A stretch of 64,000 nucleotides of DNA, taken from Cryptomeria japonica. Lineage: Eukaryota; Streptophyta; Pinopsida; Cupressales; Cupressaceae. Positions 21,618-31,916 of the stretch are shown here, in pieces. Below the pieces are notes generated by a model. That model was not told the origin of the DNA. It worked only from the letters and a program-made list of their open reading frames with translations, and ran no database searches. Each line of letters opens with the position of its first letter. Within the stretch, counting starts at the first letter, position 1. The stretch is taken from positions 188,546,270 through 188,610,269 of the forward strand of contig NC_081415.1 of assembly GCF_030272615.1 (NCBI RefSeq). Direction: 5' to 3'. A program made the position numbers and the translations under genes.

Positions 21618-21815
21618 CGGCGAGATCTAGTAGCGGCCCAGACCGAGGCTACCACCTATCGTGCGATCCTCATGGATAGGGATCGTAGGAGTTCCTCTTG
21701 GAGTCACTCACGATTTGTATCGCGCTACACACCCATGGGTCCACCTCCACGGCCAGATCAGGAGGGAGCATCCAGTCGTCACTCTCCAGCCACTAGCCCT
21801 AGGGATAGGAGATGA

Positions 21816-22400
21816 TTGTATGATGTAAGAGAGAGATCACATTTTGGATATACAGTGACCTATTGTTTGTACACGATCCACATATATATATGTATATATA
21901 CATGCTTCTCGTTTTGTCTCAAATGTGTTATCTTTAATGCCTAAAACAATGTATATTTTGTTTTGATTAAATCTAATACATTTGGTAAATGTACATGTAC
22001 GTTCAGAATTTAATTTCTATGTGATTGATTTCTCAATGCTCCATGATTAAATTGATACATGTGTGACTTAATTAACATATTTAATCAAGTACGACATTGA
22101 TGATAAGGAAGAAATATGCATTAAGTTTAAGAATCATACAACTAATGTGATTTAATTTTGAACTTAAACACAACATGATACGATTCTACTTAACACATAA
22201 AGACACTGTATAATATGCTAGTATTATGAAAATGTAAACCTTTTACAATTTACATTAATGAATTCAAGACAAACTATAAAGTAAGAAGAAATACTTGTCA
22301 GGAACGAAGCAATATAGATCAAACATCATAACATTTAATTATATTTTGCTTTTAATTAAGAAACACTAACATATTATCCAATGTTGAAGAAGTGAAGATT
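21816..22400. other. AT-rich spacer between PMD gene and integrase end
   Basis: No coding region seen. Two genes converge here, so this must hold both 3' ends. A TA-rich alternating stretch lies at 21881-21905. Confidence 0.5.
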
Positions 22401-24938
22401 TTAAGCATAATATCTACGCAAGTGCATAACATTGATAGGTTCTTTAAGAGGTGTATCGTCTACATCTGCTATTTTGTAAGCACCTGATCCATAATCCTCA
22501 ATGACGATATATGGTCCAAGCCAATTAGGACTAAATTTTCCCTTTTCGGCCGGCAAGGCATTCACATTGCGCTGATTCTCATAAAGGACTAGATCACCTA
22601 CTGAGAAGGAACGTTGAATAACCTTATCATTATAGCTTCGCTGTAGAGTTTTGTGATACGCTTGAATATGCTCAAGAGCGTTTATACACTGTTCATCAAG
22701 CATCTCAAGCTGTTGAAGTCGTTGTTCTCTATAGGAGTCATCATCTACTATACCTTTAAGAGAAACCCTAAGTGATGGAATTTCTAACTCTAAGGGCATA
22801 ATAGCGTCAGCACCATAAACAAGATTATAAGGAGTAGTTCCCGTAGCAATTCGTACACTCATTCGGTAAGCCCAAAGAGCGTAGATTAGCTAGTTACTCC
22901 AATCCTTACCATGCTTATTTATGGTTTTACGAAGAATTTGCTCAATTATCTTATTGGATGATTCGGCTTGACCATTCGACTGAGGGTAATATGGTGTAGA
23001 AAATCGATGTTTGATATGATACTTCTCGAGGAATTTCTTCACATCCTTGTTCTTAAACGATGTTCCATTATCTGATATAATAGTGGAAGGTATCCCAAAT
23101 CGAGAAATAATGTTTTCTAGAAGAAATTGACAAATCACTTCAGCAGTAGTAGAGTGAAGGGGAATAGCCTCTACCCACTTCGTAAAGTAATCTGTTGCGG
23201 TTATAATGAAGGTGTGTCCTTGAGATGAAGGAGGAGAGATTTTTCTAATAAGATCCAAACCCCATGCAAAGAAGGGCCAAGAAGCTACTTGAGAGCGAAG
23301 TTCTTGGGCGGGAGCATGAATCAGGTTATTGTGTTGTTGACATTGATGACATTTCTTAACAAATGAAAAGGAATCCTTCTACATAGTTTGCCAATAGTAT
23401 CCCATACGAAGCAGCCTATGAACCAGGGATTTGCCCCCAAAGTGCCCCCCACAGGCACCCAAATGTGCCTCTTCAAGGGCAATAGGGATTTCTGACTTGT
23501 TAAGACAACGAAGGAGAAGACCATCATAACCCCTTCGATAAAGGACATTAGAAAGGATGATATATCTAGCAGACAACTTGCGGATTCTAGCCCTAATGTT
23601 CCTATTAGCAGAATCAGGGAAGGTACCATCGGTCAAATATCTTACAATATGCGAGAACCATTCATCTGAGTCTACAAAGTCACAACATGTTACCAAGCTA
23701 GAATCATCTTCAATAGCTGGAGAAGTAAGATTGTGAATAACGAAGTTAAGATCAACCATAGGGTCCTCTAAAGATACTAACAAAGCCACACATGCCATTG
23801 CATCCACATGTTGATTATCTTTTCGAGGAACAGGTTCCATGGTATAAGAATCAAAATTTTGTAATAAGGATATAGCAAGGTCTTTATATTGTGATAATTT
23901 GTCCTGTTTTGCTTGATATATTCCTGTTACTTGTCTTATAATCAATTGCGAATCTCCATAGATATGTATGTGTTTTATATTAAGAGCTAAGGCTGCTTTT
24001 ATTCCTGCTATAAGAGCCTCATACTCAGCAATGTTATTGGTACACAGGAAATTTAGACAATATGATAAGGGAATAGGTTTCTTTGTAGGAGAAACCAAAA
24101 CAACACCTGCCCCCGATCCCGTACGACACTTAGAGCCATCAAAATACACCTCCCAAGTTTCATCTTTCTCTATAGAAAGAATGAAGTCATTAGGAAAGGA
24201 CTCAGGGTTAGGGAATGAAAAAGGTGAAGGAGCCTCAACTAAGTGGTCAGTCAACGCTTGTCCTTTAATTGCTCTTTGTGAAACAAATTTAAGGTCAAAT
24301 TCAGTTAACATCATAACCCACTTAGCGAGATGTCCTGATAAGTCAGTTTTAGAGAAAAGATGCTTCAACGGATCAAACTTAACCATGACATGGACTTCTG
24401 AATTTAAAAGATAATGTCTCAATTTTTGAGTCGCAAACACCACGGCCAAGCATTGTCTTTCTATCACAGAATATCGGGTCTCATAATTGAGTAAAGTACG
24501 ACTTATGTAATACACCGGACACTCCTTACCATCTTTATCATGTTGTGCTAACAATGCTGCGAGAGCATGAGAAGAAGCAGCTGTATATAGGATAAAGGGT
24601 TTAGAAGGTTCGGCAAGTTGAAGAATAGGAGGACTAGCTAAATACACTTTTAAATCTTCAAATGCTTGTTGACAATCCTCATTCCACTGAAAAGTGATAT
24701 CCTTTTTAAGAAGTTGAGTAAAAGGAAAGGTACGATCCGCAAGTTGAGACACAAACCTACGAATAGCTTGAATCTTTCCTTGTAAGCTTTTAAGTTGAGA
24801 CACATTTCGAGGAGGTGGCATGTTAACAATAGCATCTATTTTCTTAGTATCCACCTCAATCCCACGATGCGAAACTATGAACCCTAATAGTTTTCCACTA
24901 TCCACACCAAAAACACATTTTCGGGGATTCAAGCGCAT
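22401..24938 (-). pseudogene. Element C pol, second part: RT end, RNase H, aRNase H, integrase
   Basis: One minus-strand frame continues through two TAG stops (23379-23381 and 22890-22892) to the stop at 22401-22403. It starts within the RT thumb (MRLNPRKCVF). A first RNase H (about residues 112-225, FILYTAASSHALAALLAQ) has Ala where the first catalytic Asp is expected. A second RNase H follows (about 260-385, WEVYFDGSKCRTGSGAGVVL; NNIAEYEALIAGI; GDSQLIIRQV; DNQHVDAMA) with its acidic residues intact, as in dual-RNase H Tat elements. The integrase has the zinc-binding HLGACGGHFGGK start, then the core triad in TDYFTKW (~23190), SDNGTSF (~23065) and AESSNK (~22960), and a C-terminal NWLGPYIV GPY/F-type module. 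Frame loss relative to the upstream ORF lies near 24960. Confidence 0.92.
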
Positions 24939-27900
24939 GTGATATTTATGAATTCTTTCAAAGATTTGATGAAGGACTTAGCCAAAATATCATCAACATA
25001 ATCCTCTAAAATCTTATGCATATAATCATGAAAGATAAGGGTCATCGCTCGTTGATAAGTTGCATCGGCGTTTTTTAGTCCAAAAGGCATCATTATCCAA
25101 CAAAACGTACCCCAAGGAGTGGTGAAAGCGGTTTTGAATTGATCTTGAGGGTTTATGAAAATTTGATTATAGCCTGAAAAACCATCCATGAAGGATAACA
25201 AGGCATGTCCTGCTGTAGAATCAACTATCATGTCAATGTTTGGAAGAGGGAAATCATCTTTTAAAGAAGCCTTATTTAGATCCCGAAAGTCGGTACACAT
25301 CCTTATTTTGTTATCTGGTTTAGCCACAGCGACAATGTTTGAAATCCAGGGGGAATAGTCAATAGGGCGGATAAATCCAGCCTCTAATAATTTTTCAATC
25401 TCAGCTTTAACAAGCAGAGCTATCTTAGGATTCATTTTTTGAATCTTTTGTTTCACGGGCTTAGCATCAGGAACTAAGACAATATTATGAGTAACAATCT
25501 TAGGATCTATACCAGGCATGTCAGAATATGCCCAAACAAAGATCTCAGGGAATTCATGCAATAGCTCTTCATATTGTTTCTGTTCCTCTTTATCCAAACA
25601 TTTTCCAATTTTAATGATTTTTTCTTTGTTGCAAGGATCCATCTTAACATCAAGGGTATCACTTATGAGGAGGTTACTTTGTTGAGGAGTATCCTTTAAC
25701 TGAGGGAATTCTTTCACAATCTTATCATTATCAATCTCTTTTCCAAAATAAGCTTCAGTGTTCAAACAATAAGGGAGACCCCTATTGTGATGATAACGAG
25801 GAAGAGTGTCATAGGCTCCCAAGAACTCAGCTAAAGCATCGTCAGTAGGGAAGATATCCAGAGCACAATCATCCAAAGAATCCTCATCAATATACTCAGG
25901 GTGTTGTATTGATAAAGATGTAGAGACAGCATTAACACTAATGCATGGTCTTTTAGAGGCTTTAGTACGTCTGCAGGGATTATAACCAAGTCCAAAGGCA
26001 TAATTGTGAAAATTAGTCTCTAGAGGAACTCTAATCCCTTGTTCATTAGCACCACAACCTTTTCCGTGATACCCATGCTTAGCAAAAATGCGAAAACCAC
26101 GACCATAGCGATCAGCCATTTCAGGAAAAGAAGGTGGTTTTTCATAAGACAAAGAATCAAACTCTTCATAGTTATAGATGTGAGAAGAGGAAGTTTGAGA
26201 AGCGGCCACAAAGTTATTACTCATAGCCTCAGGCAGGGTTGATTGATTTTTAGTTTCTTCTTTCTTTTCAACTTTATGATTTTCAGCTTCTTCCTTCTTT
26301 TCAACTTTAAGCTCTCTAGAAGGAAGTTTATATTCACCTACAAAGGTAGGATTAAAATCAAGAGATCCCCAATCATCTTCTACGAGAACCTTCTCAGGAT
26401 CAAAATCCTTTTTATGTGTAATGTCAAGCCGAGAAGGATCTTCCTTAGGAATTCCAGATTCATCCCAAGGATTTTGATCCTTGGGAAACGAAGACTCATC
26501 AATAGGTTTCTTGTTTAAAGAGTCATCACTAGACGAGGATGGCCTAGAAGAATCTCCTTTAGATGTTTGTAGACATGCTTGAAAATTAGTGTCTCCCATC
26601 AAAGTATATGTCTTATTGTTATAGATGAATTTAACTTGTCTATGCAATGTAGAGGGGACAGCTTGCATGCTGTGGATCCAAGGCCTCCCTAATAACAAGT
26701 TGTATGTTAAATTTCCCGGCATAACATGGATAGGAGTAGGAAAAGTAACAGGTCCCACTGTGAGAGGTAAGGTGATGATACCCAATGAAGTCTTAGCCAC
26801 ATTGTCAAAGCCACGAATGGAATGAGAGTCAGGCTCCATAAGAGATGTATCCACATTCATCTTATGCAATAAATTGATGCTACACACATTAAGGCCAGAG
26901 CCATTATCTACTAGTGTTCGTCTTATAGCAGTGTCTTTCATGACAACCACAATCATCAAGGGATCATATTGTTGTTGGACTTCACTAGTAGGCAACTCAT
27001 CTTGCGTAAACACAATTTGAGGTTTAGGATTCATCACAGAGTTAACAAAAGATGCTATATTACTAGATGTATTTGGTGGAGGAACATTCAAATCTTTCAA
27101 GGCATCTTGTAACATTCCATGATAAGCGGAAGAAGTTTGAATCAAATCCCAAAGGGATATCTTAGCAGGGGTAGCTTTAAGCTGTTCTATGAGATCATAT
27201 TCCTTACCCATAACTTGCGAAATACGGGGAGCTTGAGGAAGAATTGGTTGAGGATTAGGAAGAGAGACTGGAATAACAGGAGGAGGATTAGGTTGCCTAT
27301 TATTTCTGGTATGATAGGTATGGGCAACCGCATGATAACTCTCTCTAGTTATTTGCTTAGCATAATTGTATGGACTTATAGATTTTCTTCCTTGTACGGT
27401 GATGATTGGTTTATTCGGAGTACAAAAGGAATCATGATCATACCTCCCTTGGACAGTAAGGAGAGGAGTCTTAGGAATTTGAAAGGTGGGAGAAGGATAA
27501 GCACCTTGGACTTCAAAGAGAGGTTTGTTATATTCATTCAAATTTATCATGTTAACCAATTTAGAGGTCTTGTTTTTGTTTATAGGTTTCGACAAAGCCA
27601 CAAAGTCATCAAGAGCATCATCCAATAAAGCATGATCATATCGGTTAAAAGGTTTGTCTTTTGATTCAAAAGGAGACATCTCCTCATAGAGGGGATTATT
27701 GAAAACAACCATGTTACTAGATTCAGGGGAAGAGTGGATAGGAATGTATCCTTGAGAGGAATCATTCGACTTATCTTTCTCATCACACCTAAATAGCATA
27801 GTAACAAGGTTTATGAGTTTTTGGTAAAATGAAGGTTTGGCATCCTTAGGGTTTAAAAACTCATCTAAGGCTTCATCTAATTCATCTTGGCTATACTCAT

Positions 27901-27985
27901 AATAATCATCAAAAGCATGAACATTTTGCAAATAAAAATCTGACATTTTGAAAAGATAGCATAAACCTTTAAACACAAAATGCAA
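24929..27985 (-). pseudogene. Element C pol, first part: unknown N-terminus, protease, G-patch-like, RT
   Basis: A 1,018-codon ORF; a second Met at 27946 (MSDFYLQ) is an alternative start. The first ~330 residues resemble no gag: they hold two DELDEALDEF-like motifs and three VQG repeats, with no CCHC knuckle. The protease motif LVDNGSGLNV is at about residue 357, with GRPWIHSM downstream; DNGS in place of DTGS occurs in Tat-type elements. A G-patch-like segment (about 622-672: GYHGKGCGANEQGI then FGLGYNP) lies between PR and RT. The RT (about 870-1003) has IRMCTDFRDLNKA, MPFGLKNADATYQRAM and catalytic YVDD (about 24990-25001). The frame ends at 24929 because of a small deletion with frameshift just after YVDD: about eight codons expected before the HQIFERIHKYHMRLNP stretch are missing. 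Confidence 0.92.
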
Positions 27986-28087
27986 AGAAACACAGTTTTT
28001 TTTTTTTGTTTTTCTTTTTCTTTTAATGAAAGCACACTAAATCTAGATCTAGGAATAACAAATGCAATGCAAGAGGAAGCAATGATA
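27986..28087 (-). other. Short leader of element C
   Basis: Only about 100 nt separate the PBS from the first ORF, so no gag gene can lie upstream of pol. An A-rich run (minus strand) is at 27996-28025. Confidence 0.7.
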
Positions 28088-28107
28088 GATTCACGTCGGG
28101 TTCACCA
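28088..28107 (-). promoter_or_regulatory. Primer-binding site, tRNA-Trp (element C)
   Basis: The plus strand GATTCACGTCGGGTTCACCA is, from memory, identical to the last 20 nt of plant tRNA-Trp(CCA) including CCA. Its complement is therefore a perfect minus-strand PBS. It lies 3 nt from the 5' LTR. Confidence 0.88.
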
Positions 28108-28545
28108 AAATGTGTAGGGGAAAAAGCGAGACTAGGTTAATCATGCCCTAATCCTACCTTTTGACACACATTACGGAATACGAAAGAGCCTAGAGATATC
28201 GCACGGTTGGCTACTTCTTTTGGTGAAAGAGAGAGCCACGGGATATCTATTAGGATTTCTATTCCCTTGTTGAAATTGAAAGCTAAAATGATACGAGTTG
28301 AAACCCTAACCTCAAAATGTAAGTATGAACTAGTAACAAGTTTGCAGAATTGAGATTAAGCAATGAACAGCTGTAAATGTAAGGATAAAATAAGAATGCA
28401 GATATGTACCCAGAGTCGAAATCGGACTGAAAATGTTCAGGATGGGGGCGCGGGCGCCACTGTCCTGAAAACTGCACTGGAAACCACTGTTTTGCACCCT
28501 GAAACACTGTCTGGAAACTGTCAGAAAGCTGTCTGTCCGGAGGAC

Positions 28546-28634
28546 CAGGGCACCCAGCGCCTCTGTCCCAGGGACCAGGGTGCCCAGCGCCCCTGTCCTG
28601 GCAGGACCAGGGTGCCCAGCGCCCCTGTCCCAGT
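28546..28634. repeat. GC-rich 32-bp LTR repeat, three copies
   Basis: Three units containing GGACCAGGGTGCCCAGCGCC then CCTGTCC, against two in the 3' LTR. Confidence 0.8.
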
Positions 28635-28752
28635 CTTCTGAGCTGCAATTGCACATAGAGTTCTGTCTCAGTCTCCTCTTTCCGGATCTGTGTCCTGCGG
28701 CGTCGTCCGAATCCCGAAACCTGCAATAATATCTGAAAAGGGGGAAGGGCGG

Positions 28753-28760
28753 CTATATAG
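28753..28760 (-). promoter_or_regulatory. TATA box in 5' LTR of element C
   Basis: CTATATAG on the minus strand within CCCTATATAGCCGCCC. It is the only strong TATA box in the LTR and is conserved at 17531-17538. Confidence 0.6.
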
Positions 28761-29375
28761 GGTTTTGCCTTAGTCAAACCCCCGCTTTGGTGATTTCCAC
28801 CTCCACGAATAGCCAAGTTGTTTTGTAAAATGTATTGTGTGTGCAGACCTAGTGTGTGTGCAAGGTCCAAAATGCAAGAAAGCAAACTAGAGCAACCTAG
28901 AAAGTAAACCCTAACTGCTTGTAAATGATAATGCAAATGCTCTAAATCAAGATGCAATGTGATCTAAAGCATGAATAAATGATATATCAAAGCTTATGTA
29001 AGGACATGAAAACAATATGAAATCATACCCAACCCTCAAGGGAGGAGTACAAGCCAATCTTCAGTCGGTAATCTCCTATTGTTCTTCAATGTCTTCCAAG
29101 CCCTAATTGGATGAATGAATGAATTTGATAGATGCTTGATAGAATGATGTTGAGTGTTGTTGAAGTCTTCAAAGATCTGCTCTTTCGCTGCATATGAAGT
29201 TCCTGGAAACAAAAATCCGATCCCTCCAAATGAGGAAAGAGAGCTTTTATGTATGAAACCCTAGGTCGTAAATTCATATTTTGGCCGACCTAGAGATTGA
29301 ATATCCCGCCAATTTCTTGGGGTTAAGCTTTATTTTATGATTGGATCGCGCTCCTAAAATTTCGGGAAAAATGTC

Positions 29376-29407
29376 CGGGACCATGTTGCACGGGCGCCAT
29401 GGTCCCG
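29376..29407. repeat. Perfect 10-bp hairpin in 5' LTR of C
   Basis: CGGGACCATG and CATGGTCCCG around a 12-nt loop, identical to the 3' LTR copy. Confidence 0.85.
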
Positions 29408-29770
29408 ACAACTTTTCACCAAATTTTCAAGGCCGTCGGATATGATGATTTTAGAGTGAATCCCGAAGTTACAGGTGATTTCGAGATGTTTAGACCCCGA
29501 AACCAAGCCCCCAAGTTTGAAATAGGACTTAATTAGGGTTTTTGATTAAGTGGTGTATTGGAAGAATAAAATGCGAAGGGCGCGCTTTAGTGAAAGGGCC
29601 CAACTTTGTGATGTAGAAAATGATGAAATAGGGCCTTAGACCTAATTAATTTGATTAATTAAGTGCTTAAGGAGAAATGCAATGCAGAATGCAAAATGCA
29701 CTAAGGCGGGTGCTAAACTAGGTGCGAAATTGTATCACCCTAGCGAGTGCGTACAATTTACGACGCTACA

Positions 29771-30608
29771 AGATGTTGATATGAGAAAGAGTTCAAGGGT
29801 CATCACTTCCCAAGTAACTACAATTCCCACGTAACCCTTCATTCAAAGCTTTTGCCCATCAGGTATTTATTTATAGTGAGTTAGAATGCCAGGGTACTCT
29901 GGCTGTGCTCACTTTGGGTCATTCCCTTCTCATAATTGTCACTTGCTTGCAAAGGAAAGCAAATGGTCTGGAAGGCAGGCCCTCTAAAGGTAACAAACAA
30001 TCTGAGCCATGAGAATGGTATCGAAGATCTGGATTTCTGATCACCCTAAGAAGGATGAGAGCATACTCTCCTACTCCAATGTCAAACTCAAAAATCAAAG
30101 AAAACACACGTTCATTCCATCCTATTTAGCAATCATACTAGGTGCCTAATTATGAACCACAAACACAAAAGTTCGGTTGAAATACATGGCAACCTACAAA
30201 ATCATCAAGTTAAAAGTTTGATTTGTTTGGTCTTTGACTAGCGAACCTGCATAAACTTTGTTAGTAGTTTCATTTTTGTCTTTGCCATGCATAATGCCAA
30301 GGTGCTGCACAAAGAATCAGTACCAAAGAAAAACCAAAATGCAGAAATAGAATGCAAAACAAAGTAATTTGCAAGTAAAAACACTACTTTTTACCTCTAT
30401 TTCTGGCCTTACATAGGCGCAGAATGTCTTACGCAGGTGCATAATGCAGTAACACAGGCAAAAAATGCACTGACACAGGTGCAGATCCCTTTGACACAGG
30501 TGCAGAACTCTCCTACACAGGCGCAGAAGTGCCCAGAAAGCCTTGAATTACCCTGTTTCTTGGGTTTTTCACCTGTAAATCAACTCAAAAGCATGGTTAG
30601 GGGGTTAG
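29771..30608 (-). other. Leader of element A, distal part
   Basis: Starts with the AGATG duplication and continues A's leader interrupted at 16920. Collinear with 2216-3258 of element B. No gene seen. A minisatellite occupies 30409-30533. Confidence 0.7.
30409..30533. repeat. ~20-bp minisatellite next to the PBS (element A)
   Basis: About six copies of a unit like ACACAGGTGCAGAATGTCTT, homologous to the array at 3041-3168 in element B. Confidence 0.7.
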
Positions 30609-30626
30609 TTCACGTCGGATTCACCA
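30609..30626 (-). promoter_or_regulatory. Primer-binding site, tRNA-Trp type (element A)
   Basis: TTCACGTCGGATTCACCA on the plus strand, one base different from the perfect site of element C, 5 nt from the LTR. Confidence 0.75.
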
Positions 30627-30631
30627 ATTAA

Positions 30632-31911
30632 TGTAGCTAGGATTTTGGAAACCATCAAAGTAATAGCAAATTGGACTAGCTCAATCATGAAAACTAAATT
30701 GCAATGACAAATCCTAAAAACATTCAATAGAAACATGAAAACAAGACATTCAAAATGAAATCTAAGCAAACCAAATGCAGATGTCTCCTTCATGTGGCTC
30801 CATTTTCCATCTTTCTCCTTCAAATAGCTTTGTTTTGTGGATCTCACCTTCAAGTGCATAAGCCTAATGTGAAAGCAAGATTGACAAGATGAGACGACAG
30901 CATAAGAGTACTAGAAGTGTGATTGATTTGACCTTTTGATTGAAGAAATTCATCCAATTTATAGATAAATTGGAGAAAAGACAAGATTAGCATGAAATTG
31001 ATATTTAGGCAATTGATTTCAAAAATGGCAAAATTGAGTTGAAGGAAGAAGGTTATGACACCTTCTATGTCATGAATTATGACATATTTCCAATGCAAAG
31101 GTTATAGGACTAAAAGCCTATGACATCTTGCTATGCCAATAGTATGACGCATGAGAAATTCATGCTTCCACCGAAGCACAAAAATAGGGAGAGACTAGAG
31201 AGAAATTTATTAGGTGGAAATTGAATTTGACAAATTAGAAAATTAGGTGGAAATTAATGAATTGGAAATTAGGAAATTAGAAATTGGTGAATTTAGAAAA
31301 TTAGGTGAATTAATTAACAATTTTTCATTCATTAATTAATTCACAAGAAGAGGGGGAATTAATTAGCCAATTAAATAAATATTTAATTATGACAAGAAGA
31401 CTTAGGATAAATAAATAAATTATTTAACCTAGAGGGAAAATGACAATCAAGATTAAATGAATAAATCATAAAATCTTAGAACATGAATTAGAAATGCAAG
31501 GATGACAATTAGGTCTTGACAAAAGATAATTGATGTCGATTCAATCATGATTTTAATTGGTAGAGGATCAATGCTGATAAATGCACCAATTGATGAGGAA
31601 CAATGACTAATTGATCCAAATTGATATGATTGAGAAGGATGACGATCGATGACAAATCGATCGCAAAATGACAAGATTGACAAGTTGATAAGGATCAACC
31701 AAAATCATGATTGAAAATTGTTATCGACAAGACCTAATTCGAAAGTGAGAAAAATGAGGAATGTAGAAGAAGGACTTGATGCTCGCAAATGATAAAGACC
31801 AAGTGCGCAACATAGAAGAAATGTTAATGTGATGCAAAAACCCTAAAATAAGGCAATGCGAAAATGTTAAAGTATGACTCCGCAAGCGTTGACCATTTTT
31901 AGATGTCTACA
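30632..31911 (-). repeat. 5' LTR of element A
   Basis: 1,280 bp, TGTAGCTAGG to AGATGTCTACA, nearly identical to 9261-10540. Followed by the ACCTC duplication. Confidence 0.93.
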
Positions 31912-31916
31912 ACCTC

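Larger units (their letters stand above)
19132..21815 (+). pseudogene. Plant mobile domain (PMD) protein gene, three exons, antisense within element C
   Basis: Proposed exons are 19132-19212, 19568-21209 and 21289-21815: 2,250 nt in one phase-consistent frame of 750 codons. Exon 2 encodes a plant mobile domain: MERWDPDTCTFHLPVGELTV then TLEDVYCILRLPIRG, WGQSMLAHLYHDLEEY with LLQVWILEHF, VWRPYLRM, and FDRVRRQFGLEQ. These match the PMD family (Pfam PF10536), whose Arabidopsis members MAIN and MAIL1 act in the nucleus in silencing and genome stability. An Asp/Glu-rich tract (about 20771-20995) and a four-unit coiled-coil repeat (21450-21617) follow, then a basic Ser/Arg/Pro tail. Nine in-frame stops break it: TGA at 19141, 19619, 20036, 20453, 20768, 21429 and TAG at 20429, 21351, 21369. 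Each is one C-to-T change from CGA or CAG. The gene lies opposite to gag-pol, as known for extra ORFs in some plant Ty3 elements. Confidence 0.85.
16921..29770 (-). mobile_element. Element C: Tat-like Ty3 retrotransposon with antisense PMD gene, nested in A
   Basis: LTRs at 16921-18548 and 28111-29770 have TG...CA ends and are flanked by AGATG duplications (16916-16920 and 29771-29775). A perfect tRNA-Trp PBS adjoins the 5' LTR and the PPT AAAGTGGGGGCTAAA adjoins the 3' LTR. The minus strand encodes protease, RT, RNase H, a second RNase H and integrase (27985-22401). A spacer of 3.85 kb between integrase and 3' LTR carries a plus-strand, intron-containing PMD gene. The order PR-RT-RNH-aRNH-INT is that of the plant Tat lineage (Ogre and relatives). 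No Retrotrans_gag domain or gag zinc knuckle is visible. LTRs are very similar, so the insertion is fairly young, and necessarily younger than A. Confidence 0.93.
28111..29770 (-). repeat. 5' LTR of element C
   Basis: 1,660 bp with the same termini as the 3' LTR and one extra 32-bp unit at 28546-28634. Contains a TATA box (28753-28760) and the hairpin (29376-29407). Confidence 0.95.
9261..31911 (-). mobile_element. Element A: non-autonomous LTR retrotransposon, interrupted by element C
   Basis: Two LTRs of equal length (1,280 bp; 9261-10540 and 30632-31911) share TG...CA ends and are flanked by a perfect 5-bp duplication ACCTC (9256-9260 and 31912-31916). A PPT adjoins the 3' LTR and a tRNA-Trp-type PBS adjoins the 5' LTR, which fixes the minus orientation. 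Removing element C (16921-29770) and one copy of its AGATG duplication leaves about 9.8 kb. The only long frame is 12813-15566. No protease, RT, RNase H or integrase is present, so the element must have moved using enzymes from elsewhere. Confidence 0.92.

Noticed and set aside
21446-21679. Plus-strand ORF with PSGAAERESPIGG repeats
   Set aside because: Alternative frame of the 42-bp repeats; the frame giving heptad coiled-coil repeats joins to exon 3 and reaches the natural stop.
28088-28107. A tRNA-Trp gene
   Set aside because: Only the last ~20 nt match a tRNA; position beside the LTR shows a primer-binding site. The same applies to 3259-3277, 30609-30626 and 40951-40981.
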